Source: Enterococcus mundtii
GTDB lineage: Bacteria > Bacillota > Bacilli > Lactobacillales > Enterococcaceae
Reading direction: 5' to 3'
Assembly (NCBI RefSeq): GCF_013394305.1
Contig: NZ_AP019810.1
Location: 2,943,001 to 3,007,000 of the forward strand
Length of the DNA: 64,000 nt
Numbering within the stretch: the stretch's first letter is position 1; each line of letters opens with the position of its first letter. The notes under the pieces are model-generated. The model worked only from the letters and a program-made list of their open reading frames with translations. It ran no database searches and was not told the origin of the DNA. The position numbers were made by a program, and so were the translations under genes. This document shows positions 7,801 to 15,849 of this stretch, in pieces.

Positions 7801-8378
7801 CTAGCGATCAAGAAGTATAAACGGCAGACTTGCGAGGAAAGCGATCACTCCACAAATGAGTCCAAACAAAATGACGATGCCTACTTTTTTCGATCCGATT
7901 TCTGACCTTGTTTCTTTGTTTACGTAGAGGTGCTACTTCTTTGTTTTCCATGAATGCGACAATTTCTTTGTAGGTTTTGATATTCTCTTGTTTTGAGTCC
8001 CTCAACTTTTATTGAGCCGTACATGCTGGCGATCCAAAAGATCAAGGGAAGGGCTAATCGCCAATTACCGGGTAAAAATAAGGATGGGCCTACTGAAATC
8101 AAGGTGAGAAGCATGAAAACTAGCATGATCTTAGTATATTTGTTCAGTTCAGTAAGGGTAACATTTTCTTTCATCTTTTCTATATCTCCTTTGATTCATT
8201 CATCCAAAGAAACGTCAAATAGGACACTCAGCAATAATAAATTATGAATATCAGGATAGCTACGTTCATTCTCCCAGTTTGAAATCGTTTGTCTTGAAAC
8301 ATATAATTTTTCGGCTAATTCTTCTTGGGAGAAAGCTAGTTGTTTGCGATATTTTTTTATTTGATGACTTAAGTCCAT
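7801..8378 (-). pseudogene. XRE-type HTH regulator with membrane domain: one stop and two frameshifts
   Basis: The first 60 codons give an XRE helix-turn-helix (FSQEELAEKLYVSRQTISNWE) ending DVSLDE, then TGA at 8198-8196. In the same frame after the stop the sequence continues IKGDIEKMKENVTL, which is how intact members read (DELIKGD), so the stop replaces a Leu codon. Next come two membrane helices (MLVFMLLTLISVG, LALPLIFWIASMYG). A first shift near 7985 leads into KTYKEIVAFMENKEVAPLRK. A second near 7910 leads into a further membrane helix, KKVGIVILFGLICGV, ending at TAG 7803-7801. It was once a single gene of about 190 codons. The N-terminal HTH could still be made alone. Confidence 0.75.
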
Positions 8379-8607
8379 AGTATCCGCTCCTTCTTATCTC
8401 AGTGTGATCGAAGAGGTCAAAATCGACGATCAAAGGTTTTTGTCATTGCCAGATTTAGCATGTAAAAAGTCTTTGACATGCTTTAAAATGCTGTTTTGTC
8501 TGTATTCTTAGTTTTTTGTTATGTAACTGGCGGATCATTGCTTTATTAAAAACCATACGTTTTTTTTGAATAAACTAACGATCCCTTGAATTTATGATAT
8601 CATACAC

Positions 8608-8626
8608 TTAATCCTCAAAGGATTAA
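8608..8626. promoter_or_regulatory. candidate operator upstream of arsC
   Basis: A perfect 7-bp inverted repeat, TTAATCC and GGATTAA, around a 5-base spacer. It lies just downstream of a TATGAT (8593-8598) and just upstream of the ribosome site. The placement fits a repressor site; the regulator is not identifiable. Confidence 0.35.
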
Positions 8627-8644
8627 TGGATTGGAGGAATGGTT

Positions 8645-9073
8645 TTGGAGAAGTCAACAAGTGTAGAAAAAAAGAAAGTTTATTTTTTATGTACAGGAAA
8701 TTCTTGCAGAAGTCAGATCGCTGAAGGGTATGGCCACGAATATCTGGAAGATCAATTTGAAGTTCGTAGCGCGGGAGTAGAGACACATGGATTAAATCCA
8801 CGTACAGTAAAAGTGATGGAAGAAGATGGCATCGACATTACGAGTCAAACTTCAGACTTGATTGATCCAGATTATTTTAGCCATGCGGACTTGATCATTA
8901 CGCTTTGCGGAGATGCGTTAGATAAATGCCCAGTGATTCCTGCTCATATCCGTCATGAACATTGGGATCTAGAAGATCCGGCAAAAGCTACTGGTACAGA
9001 AGAAGAGATTTTTGCTGAATTTAGAAAGACCCGCGAAATCATCAAGAAAAAAATAAAGGATATGGCTAACTAA
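8645..9073 (+). CDS. arsC: arsenate reductase, thioredoxin-coupled LMW-PTP type
   Basis: The catalytic P-loop CTGNSCRSQ near the N-terminus, the phosphatase-like fold, LSRSAG-type strand [13 protein letters not shown], and the redox cysteines in [14 protein letters not shown] fit the 130-145-aa thioredoxin-dependent ArsC family that reduces As(V) to As(III). GGAGG at 8633-8637 is only one base from ATG 8639 but seven from TTG 8645, so I prefer the TTG start (142 aa). No arsR, arsB or acr3 gene is adjacent, so efflux must come from elsewhere or the gene has another use. Confidence 0.85.
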   Translation: MEKSTSVEKKKVYFLCTGNSCRSQIAEGYGHEYLEDQFEVRSAGVETHGLNPRTVKVMEEDGIDITSQTSDLIDPDYFSHADLIITLCGDALDKCPVIPAHIRHEHWDLEDPAKATGTEEEIFAEFRKTREIIKKKIKDMAN

Positions 9074-9284
9074 GGAAAAAACGCCTGTCGATAATTAAGA
9101 ATATGCAGTATTTTTTTGGCAACGAGAATTCAATGGATGATTGAATGGAAGAAAAAGATGCCTTTGCAATTGTAAGCGTACCAAAGTGAGTACCGCTAAA
9201 TGAATGACTTGCTCAAAAAAGTGTATAGTGATATGTGGTTTTCAGTCAAGACATGGAATGAAAATCGTTGAATCAAGTGGATAA

Positions 9285-9341
9285 AGACGAGTAATGATCT
9301 AGAATGTATATTCATTCTAGGATATTACTCGTCTTTTTTTT
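9285..9341 (+). terminator. strong rho-independent terminator
   Basis: AGACGAGTAAT pairs with ATTACTCGTCT; an inner stem TAGAATG/CATTCTA lies around a small loop, followed by T8. It is well separated from arsC (about 210 bp), so it may end a longer arsC transcript or a lost gene. Confidence 0.85.
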
Positions 9342-9373
9342 GAAAATCAGGCATACTAGAATTATAGTTGGAT

Positions 9374-9387
9374 TGGAAACGTTTTAA
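9374..9387 (+). promoter_or_regulatory. cre-like site (CcpA)
   Basis: TGGAAACGTTTTAA matches the catabolite-response pattern TGNAANCGNTTNCA except for one base, and lies just upstream of the DUF1706 gene's ribosome site. It is a candidate only. Confidence 0.35.
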
Positions 9388-9417
9388 AACGAATGTATTT
9401 TTAATAAGGAGAAGAAG

Positions 9418-9948
9418 ATGAGACCAAAGTCAAAAGAGGAGTTATTGATACTTGCAACTAAAAATTTCGAAAAATTGCAACAGTTGATCGATTCAATACC
9501 TGTGGAACAAAGGGAAGCAACATTTGATTTTGAGGAAGTATTTCTTGAAAAAAGAAAAGAAGCACATTGGCGAAGAGATCAAACGATCAAAGACGTGTTG
9601 ATCCATTTGTACGAGTGGCATTCTTTATTATTAACATGGGTAAAAAGTAATCAATTGGGAGAAGGCGTATCTTTTTTGCCGGAACCCTATAATTGGCGAA
9701 CGACAGCCGAGATGAATCGTGGCTTTACAAAAAAACATCAGTCTACTACGTTACGTCAAGCGTCTGACTGGTTGAAGGAAAGCCATGCAGAAGTGATGTT
9801 ACTGGCGAAAACCTTCGATGACGATCAACTGTTCCAAAAAAACCAGTATTCTTGGGTGGGGAATACAACGCTTGGCAGCTATTTCGTTTCTGCTACTTCG
9901 AGTCATTATGATTGGGCAATCAAAAAAATCAAACAAAGTCAAAAGTAG
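9418..9948 (+). CDS. ClbS/DfsB (DUF1706) four-helix bundle protein, 176 aa
   Basis: The order RPKSKEELL at the N-terminus, DVLIHLYEWHSLLLTW in the second helix, the LPEPYNWRTTAEMN loop, and a C-terminal SHYDWAIKKIKQ are typical of DUF1706 (DinB-like bundle). Relatives include ClbS, which inactivates colibactin; most members are uncharacterised. AAGGAG lies 7-8 bp before the ATG. The gene has its own promoter region and terminator. Confidence 0.8.
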   Translation: MRPKSKEELLILATKNFEKLQQLIDSIPVEQREATFDFEEVFLEKRKEAHWRRDQTIKDVLIHLYEWHSLLLTWVKSNQLGEGVSFLPEPYNWRTTAEMNRGFTKKHQSTTLRQASDWLKESHAEVMLLAKTFDDDQLFQKNQYSWVGNTTLGSYFVSATSSHYDWAIKKIKQSQK

Positions 9949-9984
9949 AAGCAAAAACAAAAGGGAAATTAAGTGAAACAAGAA

Positions 9985-10019
9985 CAAAAAAATAGGAATC
10001 AATAGGATTCCCATTTTTT
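9985..10019. terminator. bidirectional terminator
   Basis: AAAAAATAGGAATC and GGATTCCCATTTTTT form a stem with T-rich ends both ways between two converging genes. Confidence 0.75.
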
Positions 10020-10033
10020 CAAAATCGTTCTTT

Positions 10034-10630
10034 TTAGTACCAACCGTTAGCTAACCAGAAAGCTTTGGCTGCATCCCAAGAACCATAACGAGAAGCAACA
10101 TATTGTTCTGCCACTCTTTCTTGATTGGCAGCAGAGTAGTCACCGTTCAAGTAAGAAGAGTCTAATTGGTAACGGCCGATATAACGTCCGTTTGTTGCTG
10201 TATAAGAACCGCTAGATTCTTTTTGTGCGATCCATTCTTTGGCATCGTTCGTACCAGTTGAAACAGCGACTTCAGTAGCTGGTGCTTGTTCTACAACTGG
10301 TGCTTGTTCTACTACAGGTGTTTCCACAACTGGCGCTGTTTCTTGAACAGGTTCTACAGGTGCTTGAGTAGCGACAGGAGCAGTTGCTTGCTCACCAGTA
10401 GGAATAGTTAATTCTTGACCTGAAAAAATCAGGTGAATGTTTGAGATTGAGTTAGCTTCGGCAATTGTTTGGATCAAGGAGTTGTCACCAACGTATTTTT
10501 GAGAAATCGTTGATAAAGTATCACCTGATTGAACAGTGTAGGCTTCGTCTGCGTGTGCAGAAGTACCCATAAATAATGCAGCGCCGGCGGCCAAAGTTGT
10601 TCCAAAAAGAATAGTTTTAAGTGATTTCAT
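10034..10630 (-). CDS. secreted LysM protein with Apf-type C-terminal domain, 198 aa
   Basis: A signal peptide (KTILFGTTLAAGAALFMG, likely cut after SAHA at about residue 27) is followed by one LysM module (YTVQSGDTLSTISQKYVG, about 30-77). Then comes a Pro/Val/Thr-rich linker with PVVE/QAPVVE repeats (about 80-125). The C-terminal domain has AKEWIAQKESSGSY, GRYIGRYQLD and YGSWDAAKAFW, matching aggregation-promoting-factor / transglycosylase-like proteins of lactic acid bacteria. It should bind peptidoglycan in the wall; muralytic activity is plausible but not shown. The ribosome site is GGAG upstream of ATG 10630. Confidence 0.85.
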   Translation of the reverse strand: MKSLKTILFGTTLAAGAALFMGTSAHADEAYTVQSGDTLSTISQKYVGDNSLIQTIAEANSISNIHLIFSGQELTIPTGEQATAPVATQAPVEPVQETAPVVETPVVEQAPVVEQAPATEVAVSTGTNDAKEWIAQKESSGSYTATNGRYIGRYQLDSSYLNGDYSAANQERVAEQYVASRYGSWDAAKAFWLANGWY

Positions 10631-10971
10631 GAAAGATCTCCTTCGTATTTTAAAAAGTTATTTTGATTAGCTGTTTTCGCTAACGAGTAATACTTTACCA
10701 TGGGATTATATTTCATAGGTGAAAGATACGTAACAGTTTGTGACAAATGCTCCTTTTTTGTAACAAGAATGTGTTTAAATAATGTGCGTTTTAATTAGAA
10801 AAACATCATAAATGAAGAATTGTGCGCTTCTGACATTTGTTTTTTATTAGAAAGATTCAAAATAAAAAAATAGAAAATGCTCAATTTTAGTTTGAAAAGC
10901 CGAGAAAAAAGTGAATTTTTTATAAAATTTATACGAAGTGATAGAATAAAAGAAACAAGGAGATGGGATGG
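10631..10971. other. AT-rich divergent intergenic region
   Basis: It separates the LysM gene and the usp gene. It must contain both promoters, but I could not fix a clear -35/-10 pair. No gene, hairpin or repeat stood out. Confidence 0.5.
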
Positions 10972-11406
10972 ATGACGAATATGTATAAAAAAATAATGGT
11001 AGCGATTGATGGTTCGGAAAAAGCAGAGAAAGCATTTGGCGAGGCTTTAGAATTAGCGAGAGATAACCAAGCAGAATTATTGATCGTTTCAATTATCAAT
11101 AAAATCGATTTGACACATAGTGCCTATGCGTTCTCAAAAATCTATGCAGAAGAAAAACAAAAAACAGAAGTGGAACTATTGAAGAGAATCAATGATGCCA
11201 AAGAATTCGGGATTGAAACAATTCATGCAATTGTGGAGACCGGTGATCCAAGAACATTGATCGCCACTGTCTTACCAAAACAAGAGTCAATTGATCTTAT
11301 CGTGATGGGGGCAACAGGTAAAGGCTCGATCCAACAAGCGTTAGTAGGGTCGACAGCTTCTTATGTGGTGACTCATGCGCCTTGTAATGTGTTGGTCGTT
11401 AAATAG
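10972..11406 (+). CDS. universal stress protein, UspA family
   Basis: A UspA fold: IMVAIDGSEKAEKAF at the N-terminus and a C-terminal ATP-binding motif GATGKGSIQQALVGSTASYV (G-2x-G-9x-G-S/T type) followed by NVLVVK. It probably binds ATP and acts in stress survival. AAGGAG at 10957-10962 directly touches ATG 10963, so ATG 10972 (144 aa, MTNMYKK) is the better start. Confidence 0.9.
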   Translation: MTNMYKKIMVAIDGSEKAEKAFGEALELARDNQAELLIVSIINKIDLTHSAYAFSKIYAEEKQKTEVELLKRINDAKEFGIETIHAIVETGDPRTLIATVLPKQESIDLIVMGATGKGSIQQALVGSTASYVVTHAPCNVLVVK

Positions 11407-11422
11407 ATGCCGATTCCTGATA

Positions 11423-11455
11423 AGCTACGTTGCTGATTTCCAACGTGGCTTTTTT
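11423..11455 (+). terminator. terminator after usp
   Basis: AGCTACGTTG pairs with CAACGTGGCT (one G-U) and is followed by T5. Confidence 0.8.
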
Positions 11456-11479
11456 GTTCGTGAAGAGTAGTACTGCTAA

Positions 11480-11734
11480 CTAAGGATGTTTGTAAAGGTA
11501 ATAAATCCATAAGATCAATATCGTTAATGAAATAATCAACCCTAATTCATGTGAAAGTAGTTTTGGGGTGGGTTCCCAATGCCGAAGGGAAAATATTTTG
11601 TGGGAAAAATAAGCGACTGGTAAAAGTGTCAGCAATACGGAAAATTTACGCTTCGTCCATTTCGTGTAGTAGATTGCTAAAGTTGTCATTAGAAAAAAAG
11701 GAACATAAAAAACCAATTGTCCCAAAGTGTCCAT
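11480..11734 (-). CDS. small membrane protein, 84 aa
   Basis: Three hydrophobic segments are visible: VFYVPFFLMTTLAIYY, FSVLLTLLPVAYF and LGLIISLTILILWIYYLY, with basic residues between the first two. TTGGAGG lies upstream of the ATG, supporting a real gene. The family is not recognised. Confidence 0.6.
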   Translation of the reverse strand: MDTLGQLVFYVPFFLMTTLAIYYTKWTKRKFSVLLTLLPVAYFSHKIFSLRHWEPTPKLLSHELGLIISLTILILWIYYLYKHP

Positions 11735-11904
11735 ATAATATACGCCTCCAAGGAAAAAAGAAATCTATAATTAAAAATAGCACTTTGTATGTTTGTGCAC
11801 AAGAGGATATGTTATAAAATTTCTTGTTTTTTAAATAAAGTTGTTTTTTTGATTCTTGATGTACTTATTGTTATAATTCTTTTAAAGAAAGGGTGTAGTA
11901 TTTC

Positions 11905-12168
11905 ATGGACCAAGTGATATTAGAAGTTGATCTACATTTAGTAAACAATATCCGTATTTGCTATTATATTGTTAGTAATAGTGTGGAACCGCGAGTGTTA
12001 ATGAACAAAATCGATGGTATTTTATCAAAAACGGATGTCCATCAATTTAATGATGGAGACGAAAGTTACTACAGTATTCCAGTTGAAAAAGTGATTTATA
12101 CGAAAGTGAACGTGCGAAAAGATTTAGATACGAAAGAAATACATGCACCGATCTTCACTGAATATTGA
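11905..12168 (+). CDS. 87-aa hypothetical protein
   Basis: A soluble, beta-rich small protein (VILEVDLHLVNN, YYSIPVEKVIYTKVNV) with no signal or metal motif. AAAGGGTG precedes ATG 11905. It is 22 bases from the next small gene, so the two probably share a transcript ending at 12452-12490. The family is not recognised. Confidence 0.6.
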   Translation: MDQVILEVDLHLVNNIRICYYIVSNSVEPRVLMNKIDGILSKTDVHQFNDGDESYYSIPVEKVIYTKVNVRKDLDTKEIHAPIFTEY

Positions 12169-12190
12169 AATAAGCTGGAGGCAATCAAAG

Positions 12191-12379
12191 ATGAATCCCT
12201 ATGAACAAATGATCCAAGAGTTGATGGATGGAAAAATCCAAAAAATAGAGGTCAAACGTGAGGAAGTCATGGCTTTTCGTGAAGCGTGGTTAAAAATTGA
12301 GAATCGCAAGTTTGTTGTTGGAAAGGCCGAACTGAATGGTAATGTGACGTACCACTATGACCCATCAAGATTGTATTAA
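12191..12379 (+). CDS. 62-aa hypothetical protein
   Basis: Start ATG 12191 follows GGAGG at 12177-12181; the longer frame from 12143 overlaps the previous gene and lacks a ribosome site. It is a small basic/acidic protein with MNPYEQMIQELMDG, a central AFREAWL helix and NVTYHYDPSRLY at the end. It looks like a conserved small protein of lactic acid bacteria; function unknown. Confidence 0.65.
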   Translation: MNPYEQMIQELMDGKIQKIEVKREEVMAFREAWLKIENRKFVVGKAELNGNVTYHYDPSRLY

Positions 12380-12451
12380 AAGTAGGTTTTGATAGAAGTG
12401 TGGCGATTTGGAGATCAATCGCTTATTTTTGAAACACAAGAAATCCTAACA

Positions 12452-12490
12452 AAAAATCCCCGACAATCCTTGATTGTTGAGGATTTTTTT
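12452..12490. terminator. bidirectional terminator
   Basis: AAAATCCCCGACAA pairs with TTGTTGAGGATTTT and runs into T7. It lies between the converging small genes. Confidence 0.75.
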
Positions 12491-12542
12491 GTTTCTAGAT
12501 CATGACAGACTCGCTCCGATCATCCCTATGAAAATATAAATT

Positions 12543-12728
12543 TTATTTGAATAGATTTTTGAATTTATCCGTTATTCCTTGAAAATCGACATTTTGGAGA
12601 AATTCTTGGGCTTTTTCTTTGTAAGGACCTAGTTGTTCTTTATGCTCTTCGAAAAATGTTTTGGCTTCAGTGAAATTGCCACTTTGGACCAGATCTTTAA
12701 TTTTCTGAAGTATTTCTTCTTTATTCAT
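12543..12728 (-). CDS. 61-aa helical protein
   Basis: Start ATG 12728 (MNKEEILQ) is preceded by AAAGGATG at good spacing; the ORF from 12740 begins on top of that ribosome site. It is an amphipathic, lysine- and glutamate-rich protein with no membrane segment, ending in DKFKNLFK. Function unknown. Confidence 0.55.
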   Translation of the reverse strand: MNKEEILQKIKDLVQSGNFTEAKTFFEEHKEQLGPYKEKAQEFLQNVDFQGITDKFKNLFK

Positions 12729-12887
12729 AATGAAACACATCCTTTCTTTCCTAATATAATAGCAAAAATCTATGAAATTTTGTAAAAATAACTTCTGTGC
12801 TAAAGTCCGATAAAAAACTCGATCTAGAGACGGATGAATGTGATTTTTTTACAAGCTATACTCAAAGAGTAAAGAGGAGGTAGAAAA

Positions 12888-13259
12888 ATGAAAGTAATCA
12901 AAGTATTAGTAGGTGCCGTTGTATTTAGTGGGTTGGCGTTATTTGGCTTGAAGTTTTATACCCAAGACGCTACTGGAGAATTACCAGCAGTTATAGACCA
13001 ATTGAATCCGTTAGTCACTAAGGGAGAAGTGTATGTCAAAACAAAACAGCCTGATGAAGTCAATTCGTTTGGGACAGCAAAATATATCCAAAAGGCAGTT
13101 GATGCAAATGGCAACGAACGCGAGATTGAATTTAATGGGTTATCTGTTTTAAAAAAAGACCGTTACTTGAGATTGACGAATAAAGGCGCTCATGTAGAAA
13201 CATACGAAGAAATTCCCAAAGAAGAGGTACCTAAAGAAGCATTAGCTATAATTGGTTGA
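12888..13259 (+). CDS. YxeA-family (DUF1093) secreted protein, 123 aa
   Basis: An N-terminal hydrophobic anchor or signal (VLVGAVVFSGLALFGL) is followed by an OB-like domain: EVYVKTKQPDE, then GTAKYIQKAVDANGNEREIEFNG and DRYLRLTNKGAHVETYEEI, the usual DUF1093 end with V..Y.EI. GAGGAGG lies before the ATG. Function in this family is unknown; members are exported and often near envelope-stress genes. Confidence 0.8.
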   Translation: MKVIKVLVGAVVFSGLALFGLKFYTQDATGELPAVIDQLNPLVTKGEVYVKTKQPDEVNSFGTAKYIQKAVDANGNEREIEFNGLSVLKKDRYLRLTNKGAHVETYEEIPKEEVPKEALAIIG

Positions 13260-13299
13260 TTTTATTTTTATTATGTAAACTAAATGTTGAATTAAAAAA

Positions 13300-13357
13300 T
13301 AAGCCTAAGAATAATTGATTAATAACTTAATCATTCGTTCTTAGGTTTATTTTATTT
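13300..13357. terminator. bidirectional terminator
   Basis: AATAAGCCTAAGAA and TTCTTAGGTTTATT form the outer stem and GATTAA/TTAATC lies inside. T-rich ends face both ways between converging genes. Confidence 0.8.
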
Positions 13358-13774
13358 TCTCGCCATGCTCAATTTCAATTGATCGATCCGCCGTTCCAGT
13401 TTTTTGATCAAACCAGCAGGCAAGCCGATGATCTCAGCGGATGCTAAGACAGAAGAGAGCAACTGATATTCAAGTGCTTCTGCATGGATTTTACGATAGA
13501 TGGTGGCTAGACGTTCGATGTACTCAAAATGAGTATAGCCAGTTTGAATGATCAAAAATTTCAACAAATCAATGGCTTTCTCGTAGTCTTGCTCAGAATA
13601 ATAAGCCAATGCTTGTCGATAAAGTTTGATTTCAAGTAAATCGAGGGAAGCAGGGCTGTATCGGTTCGTCCATTCATTGACTGACACTTTTTTTTGGATA
13701 TTACCAGCAGTATCACGGACGAAGATGATTGGGATTTCATTTGGATCCGCCTTTTTATGAATAAATCGTTCCAC
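13352..13774 (-). CDS. 140-aa TPR-like hypothetical protein
   Basis: The start is GTG with GGAG 11-15 bp upstream. The N-terminal 35 residues are strand-rich; the middle has a TPR-like helix pair (LYRQALAYYSEQDYEKAIDLLKFLI and THFEYIERLATIYRK) with the typical A..Y pattern, and the end is a helix with a Lys/Arg-rich tail. No signal peptide. It probably mediates protein contacts; function unknown. Confidence 0.6.
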   Translation of the reverse strand: MERFIHKKADPNEIPIIFVRDTAGNIQKKVSVNEWTNRYSPASLDLLEIKLYRQALAYYSEQDYEKAIDLLKFLIIQTGYTHFEYIERLATIYRKIHAEALEYQLLSSVLASAEIIGLPAGLIKKLERRIDQLKLSMARK

Positions 13775-13833
13775 AGATTCTTGCTCCTTCCATGCGTTGT
13801 TAGCTTGAGTATAAGCTATTTTTCTAGGAAATA

Positions 13834-14583
13834 CTAGTTCTTTTCTAAAGTAAGCATTTGTCCGCCCATGGCAGTAAATACTTGCTCAAAGTCATCGATT
13901 GGTACCGCACGATTTTTTATGCCATAAGGATCATTGACATAGATTGATTGATCATAGTAGCCAGTTACAACACAGGCATGGACTAATGGCGTGACTTGTA
14001 CTTCACCGTTTGCAGTCGTCCAAGTCATGAAATCATTTTCTGTCGGCACTTGAAAATCGATCGTGACAGAAGCCCATACAGGTTTTTCTTCTTTTAGTGC
14101 ATTTTTGATGTCAGTCAAGCTTGCATCCGTTTGCGGTTTGGTATGATAAGCGGTTTGCAGGATTTCTTGGGCTAACGTAGCGATTGGTGGAACATAGACA
14201 CCCATTGCCCAGTCACCGCCCCAAATCTCACCAACGAACCCTTCATTTGGATCGCCATGAGTGCCATCAGCATTGAAAACGGGGACATAATTTAATTGTT
14301 CGGCTAATTGATTCTTGGTAGTTTCGTAGCCATAGAAGCGCAACAACATCGATAAGGCGGTTACTTCACAGCCATTCTCTAGTGCAGGTTCATCGAATTG
14401 ATTTTCAAGAGGTACGTCGAGTAGTACTTGTTTTTCTTCGGTTTTGATTGTCTGCTCTATGTTTTCCTCCGTTATTGATTTTTTATCTTCTAATTGTTTA
14501 TTTGTAAAGTAAAAGACGCCTGAAATCAACACTAGCACTGCCCCGCCTAGTAGTAATCGTTTTTTACTTTTTTGTTTTGACAT
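13834..14583 (-). CDS. membrane-anchored C39-like (papain-fold) peptidase, 249 aa
   Basis: A basic N-terminus and a hydrophobic anchor (LLLGGAVLVLISGVFYF) place the domain outside the cell. The Peptidase_C39_2 domain has the catalytic Cys in NGCEVTALSMLLRFYG, the His in LVHACVVTGYY and the Asn/Asp in YVNDPYG; GGDWAMGVYVPP sits between them. Start ATG 14583 follows GGGGGAG; the longer ORF to 14760 has no ribosome site. Substrate unknown; there is no bacteriocin ABC domain, so it is not a leader-processing transporter. Confidence 0.8.
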   Translation of the reverse strand: MSKQKSKKRLLLGGAVLVLISGVFYFTNKQLEDKKSITEENIEQTIKTEEKQVLLDVPLENQFDEPALENGCEVTALSMLLRFYGYETTKNQLAEQLNYVPVFNADGTHGDPNEGFVGEIWGGDWAMGVYVPPIATLAQEILQTAYHTKPQTDASLTDIKNALKEEKPVWASVTIDFQVPTENDFMTWTTANGEVQVTPLVHACVVTGYYDQSIYVNDPYGIKNRAVPIDDFEQVFTAMGGQMLTLEKN

Positions 14584-14854
14584 GAAAGACTCCCCCAAAC
14601 TTCTTTCTATTATAATTGTTTTTCTAAAAAAAACTACATGAATCTGCCTGATCAAATGTAAAAAACAAGGAAAAACAGTCCAAAAAACGATTTTTTTATT
14701 ATGTTTAGCTGTTAAAATTTGTGAAAACGAAAACAGTACGCTATAATGCGGATAGATCAAATAAGAGTTTGATCAAATCACCACTAACGAAACACACAGA
14801 TAAAACGAAATGATTTTCTGTGGCAAACTGTTTGAGTAGTTTAGGAGGATTTTG

Positions 14855-15052
14855 ATGACGGAAGAAATGATTAATTTAGGAGAACAATATTCATGTAGGC
14901 CCATTGGTTTTACCAAATCAGTTGTTGGAGAAGTTGTTTCAAAAATGACGAATTGCGCCGTAGTCAAAGTTGCCCAATGCGCTATAGAAGATCAAGAATT
15001 ATTAGAAGAAAAAGCTAGCATGGTAGTAGCTAAATATGATACATTTGAATAA
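14855..15052 (+). CDS. 65-aa conserved-looking small protein
   Basis: AGGAGG at 14843-14848 lies 6 bases before ATG 14855 (MTEEMINLG), which fixes the start over TTG 14852. The sequence has a short beta-barrel look (SVVGEVVSKMTNCAVVKV), reminiscent of DUF2187-like SH3 folds, and contains three cysteines. No membrane segment. It is monocistronic, and function is unknown. Confidence 0.65.
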   Translation: MTEEMINLGEQYSCRPIGFTKSVVGEVVSKMTNCAVVKVAQCAIEDQELLEEKASMVVAKYDTFE

Positions 15053-15292
15053 GAAGATATGGACATGCAACATCGAATGATCATGTTGCAGGTCCTTTTA
15101 AGGTTATGAAACGAGCATTGAACACTAAGGCATAAGATAGAAAAAACGAAAACGCCTATTTCATTTTTGAGTTTTTTGGCTTATGACCGAAGTACTGCTC
15201 CTTGAATACCGTTTGTTCAGTTAGAGGGGATATGATTTACCCCTTTGATTTTCTAGTTTCAAGAGTTGAAAATAAAGGTGTGGATCGATAAG

Positions 15293-15781
15293 ATGGTTTC
15301 CTTTTTTACAATAGTTCTTTTTTTATTTGTCATCGTCATGTGCTTATTTCTATGGCTTGTACGACGAGAGATCGTTTATAAAACGGTTCGGAATCGCTGG
15401 GTCTATTTAGTTGTTCCGTTCCTTGCTTTACTGGTTTTATGGTATACATTGGTCAGTCAACCAACCACTGATGAGTTAGTGAAAGGCGTCTTGGCTTCTC
15501 TTGTGTTATTGAGTTTCTTGTTAGATAGTCGAGGACTTACTACAGATGGGCTAGTTTTGAACAGCTTTGACCATCGTGGAGTGCCATATTCTGAAATCAA
15601 CAAAGTCGTTCTTTACCAACCAAAAGATTCGAAAGAAGTCAAAATGAATTTTTTCCGGAACGGTTGGCGTGGTCCGTTATTGAAATTTTCTGTCTCATTA
15701 GAAGAATTGATTCCTTTTTTAGCAAAACACTTAAATGATGATGCAGAACTTGATATCATGATCGAGCATGAGGATGAATGA
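15293..15781 (+). CDS. 162-aa membrane protein
   Basis: Three membrane segments (FFTIVLFLFVIVMCLFLWLV, VYLVVPFLALLVLWYTL, VKGVLASLVLLSFLL) are followed by a cytoplasmic PH-like beta domain (GLTTDGLVLNSFD, YSEINKVVLYQ, LLKFSVSLEELIPFL). Bacterial PH (bPH/DUF5673-like) domains have this build, but I cannot name a family with certainty. The start is uncertain: ATG 15293 has AAGGTG 13 bases upstream, while GTG 15278 and TTG 15266 are in frame. Confidence 0.6.
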   Translation: MVSFFTIVLFLFVIVMCLFLWLVRREIVYKTVRNRWVYLVVPFLALLVLWYTLVSQPTTDELVKGVLASLVLLSFLLDSRGLTTDGLVLNSFDHRGVPYSEINKVVLYQPKDSKEVKMNFFRNGWRGPLLKFSVSLEELIPFLAKHLNDDAELDIMIEHEDE

Positions 15782-15795
15782 TCCATTGAAATGAC

Positions 15796-15838
15796 AAAAA
15801 GACAGCTCCTTCTTTTAGTAGAAGGAGCTGTCTTTTTG
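15796..15838. terminator. bidirectional terminator
   Basis: AAAAGACAGCTCCTTCT and AGAAGGAGCTGTCTTTTT form a long perfect stem between converging genes. Confidence 0.9.
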
Positions 15839-15849
15839 TATTAGTAGAA

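Larger units (their letters stand above)
9074..9417. other. gene-free stretch between arsC and the DUF1706 gene
   Basis: There is no convincing gene. A 24-codon ORF at 9202-9273 lacks a ribosome site and is probably chance. The stretch ends with a strong terminator (9285-9341) and the promoter region of the next gene. Confidence 0.5.

Noticed and set aside
9202-9273. 24-codon ORF MNDLLKKVYSDM...
   Set aside because: No ribosome site and no recognisable family.
10680-10780. WalR-like half-sites (TGTTAC, TGTAAC) upstream of the LysM gene
   Set aside because: No pair with the right 5-base spacing and orientation.
11551-11817. Plus-strand ORF of 88 codons
   Set aside because: It is antisense to the small membrane-protein gene, which has a clear GGAGG; codon content is that of a shadow frame.
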